Positions 1-5,429 of a DNA stretch of 5,481 nt are shown here, piece by piece; within the stretch, counting starts at the first letter, position 1, and every line of letters begins with the position of its first letter. Both the position numbers and the translations under genes were made by a program. Source of the DNA: Holosporales bacterium (GTDB taxonomy: Bacteria; Pseudomonadota; Alphaproteobacteria; RUG11792); assembly GCA_031260085.1 (NCBI GenBank), contig JAIRKP010000108.1:1-5481 (forward strand), written 5' to 3'. The notes under the pieces were generated by a model, which was not told the DNA's origin, ran no database searches, and saw only the letters and a list, made by a program, of their open reading frames with translations.

Positions 1-1
1 C

Positions 2-2563
2 TCATTTTATAAAAATTCAACTACCGGAAGAACTGTGGAAGTTGAGATAAAAAGAAAAAAGCATGGCTTAATGATAGATAAAGAAGAAAGAAACTCCAAC
101 TATGACAAAATATCCACTAAATCTGAGAATTCTGTCAACTTAGGAAATTTGACAGATCAAGAATTCAAAGCCAGAGTCAAAGCTTTGCAAAACGCTATGA
201 AAGAAGAAATAGAATCTTCCATAGCTTCTGCTGGCCAGTATGAACAAGAGGATGCATCTATTGAAGAACCAATTGTAGACAATCGAGAAATTATCAAAAA
301 TCGAGAATACTCCGCCCCTATAACAAAAGCAAAACAAAGTTCAAAACCCGAAAATAATTGGAAAAAAACGACTAAACCAATCATCGAGAATATCGGAAAG
401 CCATCGCATTCTTCATCAGGCTCGCAGACTCACGTAGTCTTTCGAGCAAATAACTATGGCAAAGAATCACCTAAAAGAGCAAACACTCCCTTCGAAAAAG
501 AAAAAACTGCTCGAACAATACCAGATCAAAACTTTCAAGGACTCAATAAGCCTCATCCTGCGCGAACAAAATCAAAAACTGGTGACGAATCGACAGAAAC
601 CCCCGTCTCTAGGAAGAAAACGAAAGTAGTCGTAAAGGAAAAAGCATTTCCCAAAAAAGCTCATTCTAGTGGAAAAATCTCAAGAGCAATGCTCGACAGA
701 GTCTTGAATAATGACTTAGAAGAGAGAACAAGATCAGAAGCTTCGTTCAAAAGAGCAAGAATGAAACTTAAAAATTCAGCAAGCAGAGAGTTCGAAACAG
801 CAAAAGTTATAAGAGAGGTTTTAATTCCAGATAGCATAACTATATCTGAATTAGCCAATAGAATGGCCATACGATCAGCTGAAATTATAAAATACTTAAT
901 GAATACAGGAACAATAGCAACTGTCAACCAAACAATCAATGGCGATACTGCGGAAGTTATTTGTTCTGAATTTAAACATATTCCTAAGCGTGTCTCTGAC
1001 TCAGATATAGAAAACGAGATTGAGAATATAGTTGATGATCCAAAAGATATGATAATAAGAGCTCCAATTGTCGCAATCATGGGGCATGTTGATCACGGAA
1101 AAACGACCCTTCTTGACACGCTTAGAAACACCAATATTGTTCAAAAAGAAGCTGGCGGAATAACTCAACATATCGCGGCTTATCAAATAGAAACCAAGCA
1201 AGGAAAGAAAATCACATTCATTGATACTCCAGGACATGCTGCTTTTTCTAAGATCAGGGAAAGAGGCGCAGTTATAACTGATATAATTATTCTCGTTGTC
1301 GCAGCTGATGATGGAATAAAAGAGCAAACAATAGAAGTTATCAGACAAGCTAAAGCGCAAAAAGTCCCGATTGTTGTAGCTATAAACAAAGTTGATAAAC
1401 CTGACATAAATATTGACAGGGTTAAAACAGAATTAATGGCCCAGGAGATTGTTTTAGAGGAATTTGGCGGAGATATTTTAAGCGCTGAAATTTCAGCATT
1501 AAAAAGCATAAATCTTGATGGTCTATTGGATTCTATTTTATTACAAGCCGAAATACTTGAACTTAAAGCAAATCCAGATAGAATAGCCGTCGGAACCGTT
1601 ATCGAATCTAGGATCGATAAAGGCGTCGGCATCATATCTTCAGTTATAATACAAAGCGGCACAATACGCATAGGTGATTCATTTGTTGCAGGAGCTTCGT
1701 TTGGAAAAGTCAGAACGATATATGATGACAAAAAAAATAAATTAACCTCAGCTGAGCCCGCAGCTCCTATTGAATTGATAGGGTTTAATTCTTCCCCAGA
1801 GCCTGGAGATGTTTTGCATGTTATTGAGACAGAACAGAAAGCTCGAGAAATTGCAGAATATAGAAAATCACTAAATAAATCTTCTTATAAAAAAGTTCCA
1901 CTCAAATCTATGGAACAGCTCATGTCAGGAAGCCATTTTGGCCTGCAAGAATTGAAAATTATTGTTAAGGCTGATGTTTTTGGTTCTTTAGAAGCGCTCG
2001 TCGCCTCTCTAGAGCTTATTCAGAATCCCGAAATAAAACTGAAGATTGTTGATAAGGGAATCGGTGCAATAAGTGAAACTGATATAGATTTTGCAAAAAA
2101 CATTGATGCTATTGTTGTTGGATTTAACGTTAACATAACAACTGCAGCTAAGAATTCTTCAAAATTTTATAATGTCAAAGTAATTCAGCAGAACGTGATT
2201 TATCGCATAACGGAGGAAGTGAAAAAAATAGCAGGAGCAATGCTCTCGCCAATTGTTGAGGAAAACTATATAGGAAATGCAGATGTTAGAAAAATATTCA
2301 TGATAAGCAGATATGGAACAATAGCAGGATGTTATGTAAGCGATGGTATCGTGAAAAGAACAGATTCAAAAATAAAAGTAATTCGAGATGGGAAGTTAAT
2401 TTTTGAAGGGAAAATAAAGTCTATGAAACATGAAAAAGACGAGATAAAAGAAGCTAGACAAAATTACGAATGTGGTATCTTAGCCGAAGGATATAATGAT
2501 TTCGAAGAAGGCGATCAAATAGAGTGTTACGAAATAATTTTAAAACGGCGATCTATGGACTAG
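2..2563 (+). CDS. infB: Translation initiation factor IF-2 (5' end cut by the window)
   Basis: IF-2 is the cytoplasmic GTPase that delivers fMet-tRNA to the 30S subunit and promotes 50S joining. Numbering residues from the GTG at position 35, residues 1-250 form a lysine/serine-rich charged linker. About 258-330 is the IF2_N region, and the G domain carries G1 GHVDHGKT (350-357), G3 DTPGH (397-401) and G4 NKVD (451-454). The elongation-factor-like and C-terminal fMet-tRNA-binding domains follow and end normally near NYNDFEEGDQIECYE. The GTG at 35 has GGAAG five bases upstream but is probably an internal valine. The frame is open to the window edge, and GRTVEVEIKRKK matches the conserved early strand of alphaproteobacterial IF-2 (compare KTLVEVRK in Rickettsia), which usually has some tens of residues before it. 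The product is certain; the start lies outside the window. The last 40 bases overlap the next gene. Confidence 0.97.
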   Translation, partial: SFYKNSTTGRTVEVEIKRKKHGLMIDKEERNSNYDKISTKSENSVNLGNLTDQEFKARVKALQNAMKEEIESSIASAGQYEQEDASIEEPIVDNREIIKNREYSAPITKAKQSSKPENNWKKTTKPIIENIGKPSHSSSGSQTHVVFRANNYGKESPKRANTPFEKEKTARTIPDQNFQGLNKPHPARTKSKTGDESTETPVSRKKTKVVVKEKAFPKKAHSSGKISRAMLDRVLNNDLEERTRSEASFKRARMKLKNSASREFETAKVIREVLIPDSITISELANRMAIRSAEIIKYLMNTGTIATVNQTINGDTAEVICSEFKHIPKRVSDSDIENEIENIVDDPKDMIIRAPIVAIMGHVDHGKTTLLDTLRNTNIVQKEAGGITQHIAAYQIETKQGKKITFIDTPGHAAFSKIRERGAVITDIIILVVAADDGIKEQTIEVIRQAKAQKVPIVVAINKVDKPDINIDRVKTELMAQEIVLEEFGGDILSAEISALKSINLDGLLDSILLQAEILELKANPDRIAVGTVIESRIDKGVGIISSVIIQSGTIRIGDSFVAGASFGKVRTIYDDKKNKLTSAEPAAPIELIGFNSSPEPGDVLHVIETEQKAREIAEYRKSLNKSSYKKVPLKSMEQLMSGSHFGLQELKIIVKADVFGSLEALVASLELIQNPEIKLKIVDKGIGAISETDIDFAKNIDAIVVGFNVNITTAAKNSSKFYNVKVIQQNVIYRITEEVKKIAGAMLSPIVEENYIGNADVRKIFMISRYGTIAGCYVSDGIVKRTDSKIKVIRDGKLIFEGKIKSMKHEKDEIKEARQNYECGILAEGYNDFEEGDQIECYEIILKRRSMD

Positions 2564-3009
2564 CATTTGTTCTCCAAAGTTGTACTTCTATATCTCCATT
2601 AATCAAAGATTCCTCAGAAATTACAAAAGATGCTTTGAATAATATAAAAATCAAAGCAGATGTTTATTATGAGTATAAAATCAGAGGGATTTTATCTAAT
2701 ATGCTTAATAGATATTCAAAAGAACTCTCTATATATAAAATTAATATAGAGATAGCTGAAGAAAATAATACGGCAGCTTATTCCGAAAAGAAGGTTATAA
2801 AAGAACAAACAAGGATTATTGGTAAAATAGAGATTTTTGATGAAAATTATAATAATGTCCTTTGCAAATCGATAGACTCGACAGCTACATTTGAGATTGA
2901 TGACAACGTTCCATTAGCTAATATGTTTTCTAAAAAACAGTCGATAGATAATACGATATCCGATATAGCTAATAACATTGCTCTGATTATCATCGACTTT
3001 ATCTTTTAG
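2524..3009 (+). CDS. lptE: Probable LPS-assembly lipoprotein, LptE-like
   Basis: LptE is the outer-membrane lipoprotein that plugs the LptD barrel and helps insert lipopolysaccharide into the outer leaflet. This 161-residue protein has a short basic N terminus (R3, K7), a hydrophobic stretch and a lipobox-like LQSC with the lipidated cysteine at residue 20; glutamine at -2 is unusual. The mature part follows the alphaproteobacterial LptE pattern. A tyrosine/arginine-containing helix precedes a strand (YKINIEIAE), then a strand with a charged turn (RIIGKIEIFDE), then VLCKSIDSTATFEID. A C-terminal helix (ISDIANNIALIIIDFIF) ends the protein. The start is GTG, with AAGAAGG about 12 bases upstream inside infB. 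The 40-base overlap suggests one transcript and coupled translation. LptE is poorly conserved in sequence, so the call rests on size, lipobox and pattern. A generic lipoprotein is the alternative. Confidence 0.6.
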   Translation: MLRNNFKTAIYGLAFVLQSCTSISPLIKDSSEITKDALNNIKIKADVYYEYKIRGILSNMLNRYSKELSIYKINIEIAEENNTAAYSEKKVIKEQTRIIGKIEIFDENYNNVLCKSIDSTATFEIDDNVPLANMFSKKQSIDNTISDIANNIALIIIDFIF

Positions 3010-3019
3010 GCTCATCAGA

Positions 3020-3100
3020 GCGCGAGTATGGTATAATTATTATACCATACTCGCGCCATCAGTCTGTCAAGGATCACTTCGTTCTCCTCCTTGACAGACT
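3020..3100. repeat. 81-bp double-palindrome repeat, left copy
   Basis: Two hairpins lie side by side. The first (3020-3056) has perfect 17-bp arms, GCGCGAGTATGGTATAA and its complement, around a TTA loop. The second (3061-3100) has perfect 13-bp arms, AGTCTGTCAAGGA and its complement, around a 14-base loop. The whole unit recurs in inverted orientation at 5265-5345 with only about three differences. It begins 11 bases after the stop codon of the lptE-like gene. The first hairpin could therefore end that transcript, although no T-run follows it as in a standard intrinsic terminator. The loop of the second hairpin, read on the minus strand, contains GGAGAACGAAGTGA. This resembles the core of common alphaproteobacterial REP-type palindromes (GAGGAGCGAAGCGA-like), so a REP or MITE-like family is a reasonable inference. 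Confidence 0.9.
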
Positions 3101-3286
3101 AACTCCAAGTAAGTTGCCCAAGCAACGAAAATTCTTTATCGTTCTTCTGTAGTCTGTCGTGTGCCAAGAAACTGTTATACGAGATAAGAAAAAGATCTAA
3201 TTTATCGCTACTCTAATTTTTCAAGGAAAGTACGCAGATTCTCGCAGTCTACACCATATTGTCTTTTATTTTAGGTAATAAACAAA
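3101..3286. other. Non-coding spacer, nothing recognised
   Basis: This stretch lies between the left repeat and the parS-like site, in the gap between two convergent genes. I see no credible ORF, tRNA or structured RNA. At 3138-3158 there is a loose echo of the neighbouring repeat: TCGTTCTTCT resembles the loop TCGTTCTCCT, and AGTCTGTC matches a stem arm. It may be a decayed fragment but is too short to be sure. Confidence 0.4.
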
Positions 3287-3302
3287 TGTTCCACGTGGTA
3301 TC
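3287..3302. other. Degenerate parS-like site
   Basis: TGTTCCACGTGGTATC matches the canonical parS TGTTCCACGTGGAACA at 13 of 16 positions. The left half-site and the central CCACGTGG are intact and only the right half is changed. The 16-base stretch CAAATGTTCCACGTGG is identical to the sequence around the perfect site at 5226-5241, so this is probably a mutated second copy. ParB binding would be expected to be weaker or lost. Confidence 0.45.
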
Positions 3303-3323
3303 ACTAAATTTGGCTCGTAACCT

Positions 3324-3533
3324 TTAGAGAGTATGATTGTCAATACACTCTCCACGTACTCGAAAACAATACTCCTCCATAATCAGTTTATTACTATTCG
3401 ATTGCCCATGTATCCCTGTCAGTTCTATACTCCGCGTCTTTTTGCAATACTTATGATTCGGAAGGTTGCGAAAGATGTCTATTTCTTGTTCCTTACACAA
3501 AGCTGCGGTACTTTTAAGAGTAATCCGTAACAT
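3324..3533 (-). CDS. Doubtful small hypothetical protein (69 aa)
   Basis: This ORF starts at an ATG that overlaps the end of the preceding minus-strand frame by 20 bases and could be the last member of that transcript. The product is small, hydrophilic and mixed in charge, with four cysteines, no signal peptide and no membrane segment; I recognise no family. There is no Shine-Dalgarno-like sequence before the ATG. The opposite strand is open over almost the same interval (3333-3530), which weakens the case that this frame is selected for coding. It is in the same reading phase as the 467-residue gene upstream, so it could also be a remnant of an older, longer reading frame. Confidence 0.25.
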   Translation of the reverse strand: MLRITLKSTAALCKEQEIDIFRNLPNHKYCKKTRSIELTGIHGQSNSNKLIMEEYCFRVRGECIDNHTL

Positions 3534-3717
3534 CAGGATCAGGAGTACTTCTTTTTCGAGGAGCGTCTTCCTCTAGCATAGGTTGATAGTTCTTAGGATC
3601 CCGACGGATTGAATAAGCAGGTTTCTTTGAGATGAGAGGATCTGGAAGAATTGGGATGATTGGTAACTCTACAACCTCATTTCGCAGATGAATGACCTCT
3701 ATTTCTGCTTCAAACAC
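3514..3717 (-). CDS. Out-of-frame 3' continuation of the secreted-protein gene
   Basis: This 67-codon frame, counted from a GTG at 3717, has no convincing ribosome binding site. It is open upstream of the GTG as far as the C-run at 3730-3738. Adding one C to that run joins it to the 467-residue frame as TEI-PPP-DDLRV-FEAEIEV, giving a protein of about 536 residues. The segment is acidic/basic and proline-rich (LPIIPILPDPLISKKP), ends in PDPDVTDYS, and has no cysteine. It is therefore best read as the C-terminal tail of the upstream gene. It may be reached by a phase-variable tract or slippage, separated by a real frameshift mutation, or separated by a sequencing error in the homopolymer. An independent small gene is less likely. 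Confidence 0.45.
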   Translation of the reverse strand: MFEAEIEVIHLRNEVVELPIIPILPDPLISKKPAYSIRRDPKNYQPMLEEDAPRKRSTPDPDVTDYS

Positions 3718-3719
3718 TC

Positions 3720-5123
3720 TTAGATCGTCGGGGGGGGGATTTCGGTGACGGAGATATCATTTAATTGCCAGTATGTCCTAGCAGCGTGGTTGATTTGAGC
3801 TTCTGTATGTTCATTGTTCGAAAATCTAAAATATAGATCATGCCCTGAAGGAGTCCAACCAACTCGGTCAAAACTTTGCATAAAGCATCTTGGTTGATGT
3901 GGAAAAATAATCCTGAGATCCGTTAAGAGTCTTCCGAAACTATGATGTTGCCAGTTTAGAGATACTCCATTTGGAGTTGAGACAACTTGTGAGATAGTTG
4001 TTGTTGCCCCATTCGGTAATGTCAAATTTTGATCCGGGGATGGGCGATGCGTTGCGACTCTAGAGGCCTCCCAAGGATTTCGTCTTTTGTGGCAACAACA
4101 GCAGGTGGCCATTTCTTCTCTCGTAAACCGTCTGTTGCATTCAACGCGACGTTCATTTCGTGCACGCGGTTTAGAAAACTTCAGTCTATACTGATCAAGA
4201 ATAAATACTCGAGAATCTCTATTAAATCTGTATTTGATTAAATAAACTCGAGTTTTTAGACCTGGCATAGCAATACAAATAAGTGGATCGGGTGGCCAAG
4301 TTACGGGCGGGGCGGGAGGATGAGGAACCATTTCTTGTGGCGATAGCACGATCTGAGAGTCTGGAGGAACAATTAATGTGTGTCCTTCAGGAATGCACAG
4401 TTGGCCATGAACAGTGATTGATTTTCCGGGCGCAACTGTTTGAGTTCCATAAATTTCTAATGTGGATCCTGCCTCAACTACAATATCGTTTTGAGGAAGG
4501 GCGGCACCAGATAATATGGCTCTTGCCGTGCTCGGTTGGGATCCAGTTCCAATAATAGTTGTTCCGTGCGTCACATCCTCTAGAGAAGCTGCCACATCAA
4601 TATCGTCCGTCAATCGTATAATCTCTGGCGATTCCGGACTTGTTATAATCGGTCGCTCAAGCACAGAGCCTCGCAACTTGACTTCTCTTATTCCGGGCGG
4701 TATAACGGGATCGCGTAATTCTAACGGCTCATGTCCTTCCAGATCGATACTTACATCCTCCTCAACGTTTAGACCCTCTGGAAGGGCCGGGAGCATGTTT
4801 CTAGCTCCCAAACGATTGAATCGACGTATATACTGCCCCGGAGGATTCTCTCCTCGATGAAGAGTTACCCAATGGGGAACATCTGTATCTATGATTACTT
4901 TCCCGTGGTTATCAACGATTAATTGAGTGTTTCTGTGTTGATCTAGTAATTGTGATATTAAATATTGTTCACCTGGAAAAATCGAAACTGTTATTTGGAA
5001 AGTGGGAGCGAAACCAGCTGTATAATTCTGTTCTAATAATGGACTGCGTGTTGCGGCATGTGATTGAGCTGCTAGTATCGATGTTATTGTTAGTTCTACT
5101 AAGACTATAGTTTTCATTCTCAT
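3720..5123 (-). CDS. Secreted protein of unknown family with a four-cysteine cluster
   Basis: The 467-residue product begins with a Sec-type signal peptide: a basic MRMK start, a hydrophobic run to about residue 19 interrupted by Glu10, and probable cleavage after SHA (residue 23). Residues 115-261 alternate short strands with Gly/Pro turns (for example AGSTLEIYG, GKSITVHG, EGHTLIVPP), resembling a beta-solenoid. A proline-rich hinge (about 265-280) leads to a very basic region (290-350) containing CCCCHKRR at 341-348. A Trp/His/Phe-rich C-terminal part follows. Further cysteines are C243, C283, C329 and C413. I recognise no family or catalytic motif; export to the periplasm, surface or host is inference. 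The second ATG at 5117 is an alternative start, and neither has a strong ribosome binding site. A TATAAT on the minus strand (5160-5155), about 31 bases before the start, could be the -10, with no good -35. The gene is visibly more G+C-rich than infB, suggesting a different origin. It stops four codons after the start of a nine-C run, so the 3' end may be frameshifted. Confidence 0.7.
   Translation of the reverse strand: MRMKTIVLVELTITSILAAQSHAATRSPLLEQNYTAGFAPTFQITVSIFPGEQYLISQLLDQHRNTQLIVDNHGKVIIDTDVPHWVTLHRGENPPGQYIRRFNRLGARNMLPALPEGLNVEEDVSIDLEGHEPLELRDPVIPPGIREVKLRGSVLERPIITSPESPEIIRLTDDIDVAASLEDVTHGTTIIGTGSQPSTARAILSGAALPQNDIVVEAGSTLEIYGTQTVAPGKSITVHGQLCIPEGHTLIVPPDSQIVLSPQEMVPHPPAPPVTWPPDPLICIAMPGLKTRVYLIKYRFNRDSRVFILDQYRLKFSKPRARNERRVECNRRFTREEMATCCCCHKRRNPWEASRVATHRPSPDQNLTLPNGATTTISQVVSTPNGVSLNWQHHSFGRLLTDLRIIFPHQPRCFMQSFDRVGWTPSGHDLYFRFSNNEHTEAQINHAARTYWQLNDISVTEIPPPTI
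3730..3738. repeat. Homopolymer G9/C9 tract in the 3' end of the secreted-protein gene
   Basis: Nine consecutive G on the plus strand (nine C in the coding direction) encode the PPP near residue 463. With nine C the frame ends in PPPTI and stop. With ten C it runs on for about 70 more codons, and with eight C it stops within a few codons. Long G/C runs are typical sites of slipped-strand variation and also of sequencing error. Confidence 0.9.
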
Positions 5124-5154
5124 TTTACTTTCTGTATTTATTATTTCTTTAATT

Positions 5155-5160
5155 ATTATA
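5155..5160 (-). promoter_or_regulatory. Possible -10 element for the secreted-protein gene
   Basis: The minus strand reads TATAAT here, about 31 bases before the ATG at 5123. The nearest -35-like hexamer, TTAACG, is 20 bases further upstream, which is too far for a good promoter. The surrounding DNA is very AT-rich, so chance matches are common. Confidence 0.2.
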
Positions 5161-5229
5161 TTTCTATTTGATTAAATTTTCGTTAATGATAATATAATTC
5201 TCGAATTGTTTAAGTAATAAAATTTCAAA

Positions 5230-5245
5230 TGTTCCACGTGGAACA
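5230..5245. other. parS: Perfect parS centromere site
   Basis: TGTTCCACGTGGAACA is a perfect 16-bp palindrome and matches a known form of the bacterial chromosomal parS site bound by ParB (the Pseudomonas site is the same; the Bacillus site differs only in TTTCACGTGAAA). The palindrome extends to 22 bp (5227-5248). ParB loads here, spreads on flanking DNA and works with ParA and SMC in chromosome segregation. The site lies about 106 bases before the start of the minus-strand secreted gene and 19 bases inside the right-hand repeat. parAB are not in the window. Confidence 0.8.
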
Positions 5246-5264
5246 TTTTCGTGAAGATGCGTAT

Positions 5265-5345
5265 GTCTGTCAAGGAGGAGAACGAAGTGATCCTTGACAG
5301 ACTGAAGGCGCGAGTATGGTATAATTATTATACCATACTCGCGCC
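5265..5345. repeat. 81-bp double-palindrome repeat, right copy (inverted)
   Basis: This is the reverse complement of the unit at 3020-3100. First comes a hairpin with 12-bp arms (5265-5276 and 5291-5302) around a 14-base loop, then the spacer GAA. The second hairpin (5307-5345) has perfect 18-bp arms starting GGCGCGAG around a TTA loop. The differences from the left copy are one arm-end base, one spacer base (GAA against GAT) and the central loop base. This copy lies between divergent genes, so it is not serving simply as a terminator. The second hairpin contains TGGTATAAT on both strands (5317-5325 and, on the minus strand, 5335-5327). Confidence 0.9.
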
Positions 5346-5370
5346 TCGGAGAGACGCAACATAAGGAGCT

Positions 5371-5398
5371 TTGCAAATTGCTAGGATTTGTGTAAAAT
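5371..5398 (+). promoter_or_regulatory. Candidate sigma-70-type promoter for the gene starting at 5430
   Basis: TTGCAA (5371-5376) and TAAAAT (5393-5398) are separated by 16 bases, each one or two bases from consensus. Transcription would start near 5405, giving a leader of about 25 bases that holds the AGGG (5422-5425) before the ATG. The AT-rich context makes this suggestive only. Confidence 0.35.
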
Positions 5399-5429
5399 AA
5401 ATTGCAGATTTTTATATAATTAGGGTTTT

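Noticed and set aside
1183..1731. 182-residue minus-strand ORF, and other minus-strand ORFs within 140-1360
   Set aside because: They are antisense to the well-conserved infB and are shadows of its codon bias.
3020..3056. Standard intrinsic terminator after the lptE-like gene
   Set aside because: The hairpin is strong, but no T-run follows on either strand, and the same hairpin recurs between divergent genes. A termination role is possible but not called as a feature.
3101..3323. tRNA, small RNA or CRISPR in the gap
   Set aside because: No cloverleaf, no spaced direct repeats and no clear promoter-terminator pair could be seen.
3333..3530. 65-residue plus-strand ORF
   Set aside because: It mirrors the doubtful minus-strand ORF, has no ribosome binding site and no recognisable feature. 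At most one of the two is real and neither is well supported.
4516..4860. 114-residue plus-strand ORF
   Set aside because: It lies wholly antisense inside the secreted-protein gene, with Ser/Arg-rich composition typical of a shadow frame.
3020..5345. Target-site duplication flanking the repeat-bounded segment
   Set aside because: I compared the bases just outside 3020 (CTCATCAGA) and 5345 (TCGGAGAGA) and found no convincing direct repeat.
5164..5376. 70-residue minus-strand ORF spanning parS and the right repeat
   Set aside because: It is translated straight through both hairpins and parS (giving REYGIIIIPYSR and NVPRGTF), with no ribosome binding site. The sequence is explained by the repeats.
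5363..5395. Leader peptide: AAGGAG followed by a five-codon TTG-started frame
   Set aside because: The spacing is acceptable, but a TTG start with only five codons and no regulatory pattern is likely chance. It would also overlap the candidate promoter.
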